A DNA stretch of 64,000 nt from Undaria pinnatifida. Taxonomy: Eukaryota > Sar > Phaeophyceae > Laminariales > Alariaceae. The DNA lies in NCBI GenBank assembly GCA_012845835.1, contig JABAKD010000025.1:29333761-29397760 (forward strand), given 5' to 3'. The notes beneath the pieces were generated by a model, which saw only the letters and a list, made by a program, of their open reading frames with translations, did no database searches and was not told where the DNA came from. The position numbers and the translations under genes are program-made. Positions 49,399-61,300 of this stretch are shown one piece after another; positions within the stretch are counted from its first letter, which is position 1; each line of letters starts with the position of its first letter.

Positions 49399-52300
49399 CT
49401 GGGGGGGTGGCGTGGAATAGGGAGGGAGGGAGGTACCAAAATATGTTTAGATTGTTGTAAAGGCTTCCCTTTGCTGCGAGTGTTTGTAGCAATATTCGGT
49501 TCAGAGCGAGCGGTGCTTCGCTCCATGTTCGAAACCTCGCGCCGAGAAAAAAGCAAGAGTGTTGTTTTCACCTTTGTGCACCCCTAGGGTACGCAAGGCC
49601 AGGTGAGAGACATGTGAGTGACAGGCTACGGCAGAGGGGGTACCCTCTTTTTTCGCTACTGCATTTGAGGTATCATGCTATCATACTATCATGCCATTAA
49701 TATCATGCCATCATACTCTATCATACTACCATGCTATTATGCTATCACACCATCATACTATCGTGCTATCATACTATCGTGCTATCATACTATATCATGT
49801 TGTCATACTACCATACTATCATGCTATCATACTGTCATGCTATAATGCTATCATGCCATCATACTATCATACTATTAATATCATTCTATTATTATCACAC
49901 TATCATACTATTATGCTATCATGCTATCATACTATCATGCTATCATGCTATCATGTACTATCATACCATATCATTCTGTCATACTATCATACTATCATAC
50001 TATTAATATCATACTATTAATATCTTACTACTAATATCATACTATCATGCTATCATACTATCACACTATCATGCTATCATGCTGTCATGGTATCATGGTA
50101 TCATGCTATCATGCTATCATACTATCATACTATATCATTCTATCATACTAATATTATAGTATCATACCATCATACTATCATACTATTATACCCGCACCAG
50201 TGACTCTGTACGTCACTGACGGAAATGCTTTAGGCGGTTTGCTTGGGCAGCACAGCTAACCATTTCATGTGCAGACTCATATCCAAAAATTGGAACAGCA
50301 CGAAACCTCAAGACCACAAAAGAGACAAGTGAGTAACTCGATAGAGGTATACCGTTTTTTGGCTAGTTAACTTTTTGAATGACGGGGCTTCTAAACCCAA
50401 ATCGTCGAAAAAAAATGGATTTGTTTTCTTGCATGATTCTCGTTGTGTACCAAGGCCACGGGATTTTTCATCCGGTAGTGTAGCAGTTTTTTTTTTCTCC
50501 AAATAATTGGCAAATCAGTTTTTCGGAGAGATCTTAAGCTCTCCCAAATCGAGGGGTAGTATTAGAAAAGAAGTGGTGCATCTCTATGGTAGCCCGCGTC
50601 CAAGGGACCCAAAGGGGACAAAAGGGACCCCTCTACACCGGCGCTTTGGCTGGGAGACGCACGGTACGATGGAGGCAGCACTTTTCTTCCGAAATGGTTT
50701 CTGGATGACAGGGCTCCTTAACCCAAAATCGTCCGAAAATACGCCCCCTTAATTTTTGCATGGTTCTCGTTGTATGCCTAGGCCATGGGATTTTTCATCC
50801 GGGTAGTAGCCGCAGTTTTATTTTTCTCCGAATCTGTTTCTGGGTTAAGACATGTCTTAAGCTCCCAAATTGAGGAACCTCGCAGAAAAAACGGGGTGCA
50901 CCTGTACTATCCTAGCAGGCGTCGGGAGAGCGACATGACAGGTGCACCCAATATTTTCTACAGACGACCACGCGGGCTACGGCCTAGGGCTATTTCTATC
51001 TTTTCCTCCATAGCTCCCTTTTCAGCGTAGTCCTCGTCCTAGTAGACACTACAAAATGCCTCGGTCAAGAATGGGCAGTAGCGCACGGTTCTCTCATCAT
51101 TTTCACATTTTTTTACTTGGTTTTAGTATAACCACCCCTGTCTAGACCTCGGAAAAGGGTGCAATGTCGGAATCCGTATTTTCGGATAGATACTACCGCT
51201 TTATGGAAGGTTGTTCGATTTACATCGGAACGACATCTATCTACGCTATATTTTGTCGGAGGGCAAATATTATAATAACAACATCAGATGTCCTGGTGGC
51301 GAGTGAGCGGGCTGGGCCTACCATTCTTTTCTTTTTCTCACCTCCATGACGCCCTGCTGAGCGCGGTCCTCGTCCTCGTAATCCGAGTAGCACTCGGACG
51401 CCATGAAAGGGAGCGGCTCTCCCATCAGCAGCAGGGTTGACGTGCACATCGCGTTCGGCGTCCAGTCGTACACGGGAAGCTTAAGTCGCTGCAGCCGGAC
51501 CCGGAAAAAAAAAAGACATCCAGGACAAAACGTAAAAAATGAATAAATAAATAAATAGAAACACGGGGAGTTCCTAAGGCACACGCCACGGCAAAGATGC
51601 ACTGGCTCTTCTTTACCTTCTGAGGGTGATGGCTTGATTAAAAAAAACAACTCTACGAGACCTCACCCAACCTCACCCAAAATCTGTCTTATTAATAAAG
51701 TAGGGGAAACTGAAAGTGCAACCGACGAACAAACCCATGGCCTATTTAGGTTATACAAGAAAAGCATATTGCCTAAAACTAAAACAGCCTATTATGTTTT
51801 TTTTTCGCGACGATTCTGGGTTAAGGAGCCCCGTCATTCACAAAATAACGTTCGCCAAAAAGTGGTATACCTTAATACATATATCGTGGCTGGTGTCCTG
51901 TCATAAGCCGGAAGCAAGTACAGAGTTCGTGCGTACGTTTCCTTTTGTCAAGGGTTTTCCTTGGTTGTAACTCTCTACTTTCGGAGAATGGCTATGAGTG
52001 ATCGACAATGACTCTCTCGCTGCGCATTACAATGTCGGATGCCAAACATACCAAGAATAGCAATAATAATAACTCATAAAACTATGCTTTAAATATATAT
52101 ATATATATATCCGAAACACGTGAGCTGTGAGTTCGATCAATTTCGGACCGATGCTCATCTTTGCAAGCTGCGTGATACAACGGCCGCTCGTTTTTTTACG
52201 CCGCCCCGTTCCCGGTGGTTCAATAGCAAGCCGCGTAACTATTATTGAGGTCGAGGTCGTAGGTTCGAGCCCCGCAAGGAATATTTCTTTCAAATTGACA

Positions 52301-55300
52301 GGTCGAAAGTGCGAGAGAGCTAGTTGGCGAAATTCGATATAAATCGACACACGTACAAGGCCGAAAAATGGGAATGCTGAATTCTTTGCGCGATAAAAAT
52401 GAAGGCATGACATAGCGGGGAGACGGGAAGACAACTGTGACCATGACCTTGTCCAGAAGGTCGCTGAGAGGGTAAAACCTCTTGCGAGTTGAGCTGGAAA
52501 AAAAACTGACGATAAAAAAAATTAAAAAACACTTTGCCCTGTCTCTCTCACCTGTAGCTGGATGTTGACGCACTCCAGCTTGCTCAGTGCTTCGGTCAGC
52601 TGGGTCTGCAAGAATTCCTCCTCCGAGTCGCCCGCAGACCCCCCACCCCCCCCTTCTCCCCCCCTCTCCTCCTCTTCGTCCTCCCCAGCCAAAAGTTCCT
52701 CTACCCGCTTCTTGTCCGCGTATCCCTGGTACTCTTCCGTGAAGTCTCGCACGTCCCCGGTGTATTCCTTGCGAAGGGACTCCAGGTGCATGGTTCGGCT
52801 TTCTGCCGAGTCAAAAAGTTCCTGGCGGGGTAATACAAGTTGCGATTGATGGCAGCATATGTTGTGGTTGGTGGCGACAGATGCTGCGGTTGGTGGCAGC
52901 AGATGTTGCAGTTAATGGCAACAGATATTGCGGTTGGGAATTGTGGCGACGGTTACAGAGTTGGGGTGAAAAGTTCCCGGTAAGGCAGCATATGTTACCG
53001 TTGGCGTGCCGGCGACGGTTTCGGGATTACGGTGCGAAAGGTGCCTGTTGGCGGCAACAGCTGTCGCGATTGGCATGAGGGCGACGGTTTCATTTTTTTA
53101 ATTTGTCTTGCTCTTGTTTCGAAGGAACCCCAGGTGCATGGCCCGCCGCAGGTACAAACAAAAGGGATTCCACATGTACGGGGCAGATTCTCGGCTCAGG
53201 ATAGCCAGAAAACGGTTGGGCCCACAAGCATCCACCCCTACATATCGAAATACCTATTCTACGGAAGGGGGGGGTGCCCCCCTTTTGTCCCGACTTGTTT
53301 CGGCCACTCGCCCGAGTTACTATAGACGCCCGCTGCAATCAAGGTGGCACTTTCCGCCTGAAAATTTTCCGAATGGCGGGGCTTTTTAACCCCTTTAGAG
53401 CCCGAAAACCCCTTTCCCTATACTTGCTTCAAGTAAAATTGTCAAAATAAAAAGGTTTCCAGTTGTAAATAAGGCGTTATAACCCAAAATCGTCGGGTTG
53501 TCGGGGTTCTTTTTGCGGTACGAATCCTGTTGCATACCTACAGGCCATGTGAAGGTCCGTTCATCACAAAAACGCCTTCAGTTTCTTCCAAACCAGTTGG
53601 TGGGTGAAGTGGGTGAAGTGCAGAGCTCCTCAGGTCAGGATCCCCAAAGGAAAAAAAAGCGGCGCGACTCTTTTTTTTTCTCACACTTTTACTTTCCAGC
53701 TTCTGGACAAGCCGTGGTCATAGGTGTCGTCCCTTCTCCCCCACGGTTCTTGCCTTCCAGTTTTATCGCGCATAGGGTTCAGCAATCCCACTGCTCGTCG
53801 ATTTTTCATCGAGTATTGCCAACTCACGCTCTCGCGCTTTCCGCAAGTCAACTTGTACACAAGAAAAAGTCCCAACGACTTTATACGAGTATGCACTCGG
53901 CGGGGCTCGAACTCACGAAACTGACCTATACCAGGCTCGAGGATAACCTGATACGCCACCGGGGCCACCGGGGCGACCGGTACCTACCGTGGCATAAGTC
54001 AACACCTCTCTGCAAAAAAGTCTGCGGGACGCGTGCTACGATATAGGTATACCTTTTTTTGGTGAAAATGGTTTGCTGAATGACGGGGGCTCTTTAACCC
54101 ACTAATACTATCGTCGGAAAAAAAAAATAATAGGCCATTTTGTTTTTGCGTGATTCTCGTTGTATATAACTAGGCCATCGGATGTTCCATCCGCGATAAA
54201 GCAGTTTTTTTTTGTTCTTGTCTAAATCAGTTTCTGGGGTTAAGAAGGGCATGTATGTGTCGTGTCTTAACCTCCGAAAGTGAGGAACCTCAAAAAAAAA
54301 AAGTGGTGCACCTCTATTGTAATACGCGTCTCAGGCCATGTTTCTTGCCCAGCGTAGCTATCCATCCATTCCATGGCGCTGTCATATCGCGAAAAAAAAA
54401 AAAAAAAACCAAAGGATCAAGGGGGTTTACTCGCGCGAGTCCCGTCCCAGTTTTAAAAGAGGCCGCTAAAAAATTGGTCCCCTTGCCGTATCTCTCCCTG
54501 GCCGAAAGCGACCACACCAGAAAACTAAAAAAAAGGCGTTCGGAGCTGCCATCAATTTGCAAGAAAAGTACGCACAAGATGCGGAACTCCTCATCACAAG
54601 TGGTTCTTTGCAGGATGTAGCTCACTCATCCTGATTCGCGCCTGGTGCGCAAGCAATGCCTGCCCCCGGTCGGTGAAAAGCCGACGTGCTCCGTCCCAGC
54701 ATTGTAGGCATGCGAGGGTCAACACCATATGGTCTTAAGACTACGGCTATGAATGAAACGAGTACACACCTCCTATGGCAGCATGGCTTTATATTACCAG
54801 CCAGAACATATCTTTAATAAAAATCAAAATACCCTTCTACCCTATTTCACCGCCGTACCATAGCTTCTCTGTAAATAGTATCAGCCAGAATGGTCCAGAT
54901 ATACGGCACCAATGGCGTGGGGATACAATATAAGGTATGATATGATTTAAGAATGGAATACAAAGAGCACCGTATTCAATTTTCACCGCCCCACTATTTA
55001 GTTACCTGGATCGTGGTCGAGATATAGTGCAGAGATAGCTTGGGGGGGGGGGGGAGGCGTACTCATTTGTTGCATGCCTTGTCATTTGACCATTGACCGC
55101 GCATCCCTTTCGAGACGGAGCACCGTTCCTACTCCTAATAAAGACACTTCCAACATTTGGGCATTCATCACGCTTCTTCCACATACCACGTAGAAACTGT
55201 TTGCTTATCCTATCCCTATCCTGTTTCGCCGTCTAAGACCACCATCTATCTCCTAGGATAGCGATCGTTTTCTCGCTTTCGATAGCTTGGGGAGGGGGAA

Positions 55301-58300
55301 CAAGCGCTTATTGCGTCCCTCTACTGCAAAATCGATTAATTACCAACCCCATCTCTAAAAATAAAAAAGTGAATAAAAAAATTACATTACCCCCCCCCAT
55401 ATATATATATAATGTATCTACAGCATAACGATGATCGAACGTAAACTCGCGACGAAGGGCACAAAAACATAACTGAAGAAAGGGATTTTCGCACAGATAG
55501 TGAGGCTTGTTGCTATGTGCAGTACTGAGGAGCCCGGCCAGCCAGAAATTGGTTTTTTGCGCAAAAAATCCCCTTTCATTTACCGTTTATAGCATGGCTC
55601 TGTAGACTAATATTATAGGTCGTACCTTTCCGCCGAATACACACCGCCCGGTGAACGCCTCCACAAAGCACAAGAACACCGAGTACAGCTCGGCCGACAG
55701 GCTGGGTCCCCGCTTCCCGGTCTCCGGCGCGGCATACTCGGGAGTTCCTTCCCCGATCCCCTCCCCCTCCAACGCCTCCTTGGTGGTGATGCACAGCCCA
55801 AAGTCAACGAGGATGCCAGTACATTCCTTCCCGATAAGGATGTTGTCTGGTTTGATGTCACGGTGGTAGTACCCGTTGTCGTACAAGCCTTCCACGGCGT
55901 TCAAAACTCCATTCAGTGCGCTGGTTGGGGACGGGAGGGGGGGACGGGAGGGACGGGAGGAAGGGGGGGGGGGGCAGAGGGGGAGGGGGAGGGAGGGGGG
56001 GAGCGGGAGGAGTGGGAGACGGGGTGAAGAGGCAGGATGGTGATGTTGACGGTGGTGCTGTTGGTGTTGGTTGTAGTGGTGGACGTGTGCTACGAGAGAA
56101 GTACTGCACCTTTTTTTGGCGAAGGTATTTTCTGAGTGATGGGGGGTCCTTAACCTATAAATAACATCAACAAAATCTTCGGAACGTCATTCTTGTTTTG
56201 GAACATGCACATTTTTCCCGCCTACATGTAGGCCATGGTACTTTTTGTCATTTCGGTTGCACTTTGGGTTTTACTCTATATTATTTATAAGTCACTTTTG
56301 GGGTGAGGTAAAGAGTACTGGTATATATCTTTTTTTATCAAGCCATCACCCTCAGAAGGAAAAACAATGGTAGGCGCACCTTCGCCGTAGCATGACGCGG
56401 CGGTAGTGGGAAGGGGGGGATCGGACGAGGGGGGAAGAAGGAAAGGAGGGGGAGGAGGCGTTGGGGGCAGCATAGGGGGGGAGGGGGGGAGGGGGGGAAG
56501 TTAACCGTGCGCCGTCGCTTTTAGGCACACCGAAAAAAATGGAGTTAGAACAATAAGTTTATTGGGGGGGGGGGGCGACGGAGAGTGGAACATTCGGCAT
56601 CTGTCGGAAACCCCAAACGGCTTTTGAAGAACGAGCGAGCGGGCGGGCGAGGGGCGCGGGGGGATGGGGGGGGGGGGGGGGGGGGTCGCACCATGACCGC
56701 CCGTAGAAAGCACGAAGTTGTCGGAAAATCACGGATGCCTTTACTTTCTTTGAGTAAGCGACGGCCTTGGAGCCGTTCTATGGTAGGGGTTTCTACTATT
56801 AAGGACGCGCTCTACGACGAGGGTAGCGCTTTGGGGCCAAAACACTCTCTGAATGAAGGGACTCCTTTACCCACAAGGCCGTTGGTAAGTCGTTCTTGTT
56901 TTACGAAAATGATTGCCTTGGGTACGTAAGACATTTGGTTTTCGCTGATCGGGCCGCACTTTCCGTTTGCTCTAAATCAGTGTTTTTGGGTGCAGAAGGT
57001 ATAGAAGACTGATTCTACGATAGCCCCCCCAAAAAACCAGCGATTTTATTTAACGAACGTTTCATGGTTGCCCGACACGAGGAAGGATGTTATGAAAATA
57101 TATATATATATATATCCTCGTGTATTTTCTTGTTCGCAAAAATGCATCGAACGATGACGACGGGGTGGCAAGGAGCACCGTATTTTAGGAGATAAGGCCA
57201 GGAGCTGGTTTCAAAACCGGCGATTTCGTTAAAGGAAAGTTGGGGGGGCTACCGTAGTAAGATTCAGAAGTCCTCAAGTGATCACCCTAAAAAAAAAAAT
57301 GGCACACCTCTACCGTACGGTCGCATGCGTCTAACCCGAAATATTTGGAGCTACCGACGCGTGCTACGATGGAAAAGGTACACCACTTTTTTTCTAATAC
57401 TACCCCTCGATTTGGGAGCTTAAGACCTCTCCCAAAAACTTTCTGATTTGGAGAGAAAAATAAACTTCTTCCGGATGAAAAACCCCTTCCATGACCTAGG
57501 TACACAACTAGAATAATAAAAAATGGCCTATTCTTTTTTTTTTCCCGACGATTTTGGGTTAAGGAGCCCGGTCATTCAGAAAACAAAATAGCCAAAAAAC
57601 GGTATACCTCTATCGTACCACACTTCTACTCAAAATTAATTGGATTCGATGTGTATTTTTTTACAGGGCTTTTCACACGTCAGGTCATTTCTCGCGAGTC
57701 AGGTCGGATCGGGTCCGGTCGGGTCGGGTTGGGCCGGGCCTGGTCTGATCGGGTTGGTATGACCCGACCCGCTAGATTTGAAAACCACTTTGCCCGACCG
57801 GATCCAAACCGTCAGAATCCGTACATCCGCCGATCCGATCCGACTCCACTCACGAGATTTCGTAAACCTCCTTTGACTCGATTCGCGGGTTGCGTCGTAA
57901 CCCGTGAAAAGCCGTGGTATTTTTCCATGTTCTGCGTTAGACACCTACCTAGCCCGTGAGATGGTGTAACGGGCTTAGCTTACAACCTTACACGTGCGTG
58001 CTACGACAGTAGAAGGAGCATTTTTTTCGCTGCTTTTTTTTGTTTTCTGAACGACGGGCCTTCTTAACCCCAAATCGTCGGAAAATAGGCCATTCCTTTT
58101 TCACAATATTACTTTTTTGTACCCCTTGACCATAGGTTCGTCCATCACGAAGGAACTTTCAGTGTACTCGAACTCCGTTTTTTGGGGTTTGAAACGTAGA
58201 GCTCCTCAGGCCAAGAACCCTGCAAGGAAAAAATGAGTGCACCGTTATCGTATCGTGTGTACTTAGCCCTTCTCAGAAGTCCGCTATTGACTGAGGAATA

Positions 58301-61300
58301 AAGCTCCTCACGTAAAGATCCCAGAAACGCGAAGTGCTACCCCTACCCAAGCACGCCTCCTAGTATGGAACGCCTCCAGTTGGTGCTTCCTTGAAGGGTA
58401 GTCCCGTCAAGAAAGGTACCAGGTACGGCGCAAAGGTGACAGAGGGCGCATCCATTGCTTTCATTTTTTGTGCGTTTTTCTAAGTTTTGTTTCGCTGAAC
58501 TTATTTCAAGTTTTTGTTCCAAGACATAAAAAATAAAAACACGCACATATATGACTACAAAACCCATAAATTGGTTGTTCAGACGACACGCGTTAAGTTA
58601 GGGGTGCCACGTTTTCGCCTGAGTCCAATTTCTCAGTGACTGGGCTCCTCGACTAGTAGAGCCGCGAGTCGGCACGACTTAAGTCACCAACTGGTTCTTT
58701 GTGGGACGACCAGTTAAATGTTTCCCGAAGGTGCCGACTATCCGACTTATTGGGTTATCGTACTTGTAGGAAGGGTTATTTAAGCGGGATGCATGTTTTC
58801 TCGTTTGGGCAGGGTGCCCTCGGCCGGGGGGGGGGTGATTTGGCTCGCTTCGCTCACCCGTGTTTGGCCGGCAAGCCGGCTGGCCGCCAGCCGGCATCAC
58901 CAGCCGACTTGCCGACTACAGTCAGTTGGTATGCTATCGGCAACTACCGACTAGTTACTAGTCGTTAAATCCTGCCGACTCACAGCTCTATTACATTAGG
59001 CCAACAAACTGCCCAAAATTGTCGGAATATCATGTTGTGTTTTCACACGTACTGCGGTGGGCCGGTGAAAACCCAACGTGTTTCCTCCCGGGTTTGTAGA
59101 GATAATAAGAGGATCCTTGGGCCTACGGACTACAGTCATGCCTGATGTGACCCCCTCCCTCCTCCCTTCCTTCCCCCCAACCCCCCCCCACCCCCTCCCT
59201 GACTCGCTGCTGAATCATGGCACAATCCAGGCTGTCTCTCTTAGAAAATATGACGTACAGCGTAGTGTGCTCAATCCCACCGAACGGGGTTTGTGGGGCG
59301 GGGCAGTTGAGGGCACCACGCTGTACAATATATTGTCCAAGGGAAACGACTTGTGGATTATGCCAAGATCGAACCGTGAACTAGAGGGGGGATTGGGGGG
59401 GAGGAGAGGGCCAGGCCAAACGCACTCGTGTTACTTTTTCGTGGCTTTAGATATTTTCTTCTCCGTTCTCCCTGTCCCACCCCGTCTCTGGCTTACTGTT
59501 CAGTTCTGGCATAATCCAGTATGTCCCCTTTGGACAATTTGCCGTAGAGTGCGGTTTCAACAACTTCCCCCCCTTCGCCCACCAACAACCCCCAAATACC
59601 CCTCTCCCGCCAATCGGAGTATGCTACGGCTAAAAAGAAAGTAAAAGAGATGGTAGAGAAGGAGAAGATGGGATCATGGAAGCACGTGATTTGTAAGACA
59701 AACGAAGACTTGGATGGCGGGATGAAGCATATGTGGGTAGGGATAAAATGGATACTGGGTCGACAAGCCGGCGAGGCAGACACAGGAATAGCTACATCAA
59801 GAGCACCGAACGGTAAACTGGTTAGTGGCTCGACGGGGAAGAGGGAAGCACTTGCAGAACCTTACCGCAAGCTGGGAACACCCACAGCCAACGAAACGTT
59901 CGACGTGGAATTTGAGAAGAAAATCAAGGCGTGGGCCGAGGCGAACGTGGGTGCGTCAGGAAGGGAAGACCGTCTGAACGACGGGTTAAAGAGAGAGTTA
60001 ACAGGAGAGAAGAAATCAAGAAGAGTGTAGCTAAACTAAAGAATAGAAAGGCAGCAGGGGCTGATAAAATAGTGAATGGATTTATGAAGTACGGGGGAGA
60101 AGGTATGCTTACCATGATGGTAACCATGTTGTATAATTATATATGGAAAAACGAGTACGCGTCTAAGAGGTGGAGAGAAGGAGTAGCAGTAAACTTATTC
60201 AAGAAAGGAGATAAGGCTGACCCGGGGAACTACCGAGATATCACGCTATTAAGCGCCGTAGGCAAAACATTCTGTAAGATTTAGAAAGATAGAACGGGCA
60301 CAACGTTGGAGGAGGACGAATAAATAAGCGAAGGGCAAGCAGGATTTAGGCCAAACCGTAGTTGCGTAGACCATGTGTGCACATTAGGTAAGGAGATTCA
60401 AAGTAGGAAATACGCCGGGCTAACGACGTATTGTTCCTTCTTAGATGTTAAGAAGGCCTATGACACAGTATGGAGGAATTGGCTGCGGAAAAATATGTGG
60501 GAAATTGGGATCAGAGTAAAGATGTGGAAAATGGTGAAAACTATTACGGAATGTGCGAGAAGTGCTGTGATGCTGGACGGGGAAATATCAAAATATGTTG
60601 ATATTTACAAGGAGTTGCACAGGGATATACACTATCACCCAATCTATTCGAGGTACATGTTAATGACATGATAGTAGCGGTCCAGGCAGCAAAGCAAGGG
60701 GTCACGATGGGGCAAGATACGGTGTCGGGGTTGATGTTTGCGATTGATTTCGTGGGAATATCAGAAACACCCGAAGAATTGCAGAAACATATAAAGCACT
60801 AGAGTACACTAGGAAATGGAGAGTGACAGTGAACGTGAAAATATGCGAAGTAGTTGTGTGTAACGAAGATAAGGTGAATCCGGTAAATTCCAAATGGAAG
60901 TGGGGAGAAGATGAACTACCGATCGTAGACCAATATACGTACCTTGGTGTAGAGATCTGAAACTGCTCTTGGGATGCACACATAGCAACAGTCATAGGAA
61001 AGGGTAAATCACAAGTAGGCAAGATGGATGCGATCCTAAGAGACCCGCACCTTGACACTAGGATTAAAATATGTGTTCTGATTAACGTTATTGTACCAAG
61101 TTAGAGTATGCAGGAAAGGAATGGGAAGGGAACGCGAAGTTCGTAAAACTACTGGAAACAGTGCGGATGACAGCAGCTAAACAGATACTAGGATGCTCAA
61201 GCATGACGAGTAATGCATTATTAAGAGCAGAACTAGGGATGTACCCACTTAAAACATACAGAGACGTGAGAAGGTTGCAATGGCAATATAAAGTAGAGAA

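Noticed and set aside
49691-50020. Tyr/His/Ile-rich frames
   Set aside because: Produced by the TATCATAC array.
52195-52275. Functional tRNA gene
   Set aside because: Box A and B resemble a tRNA but the arms do not pair fully, and a shared SINE body follows.
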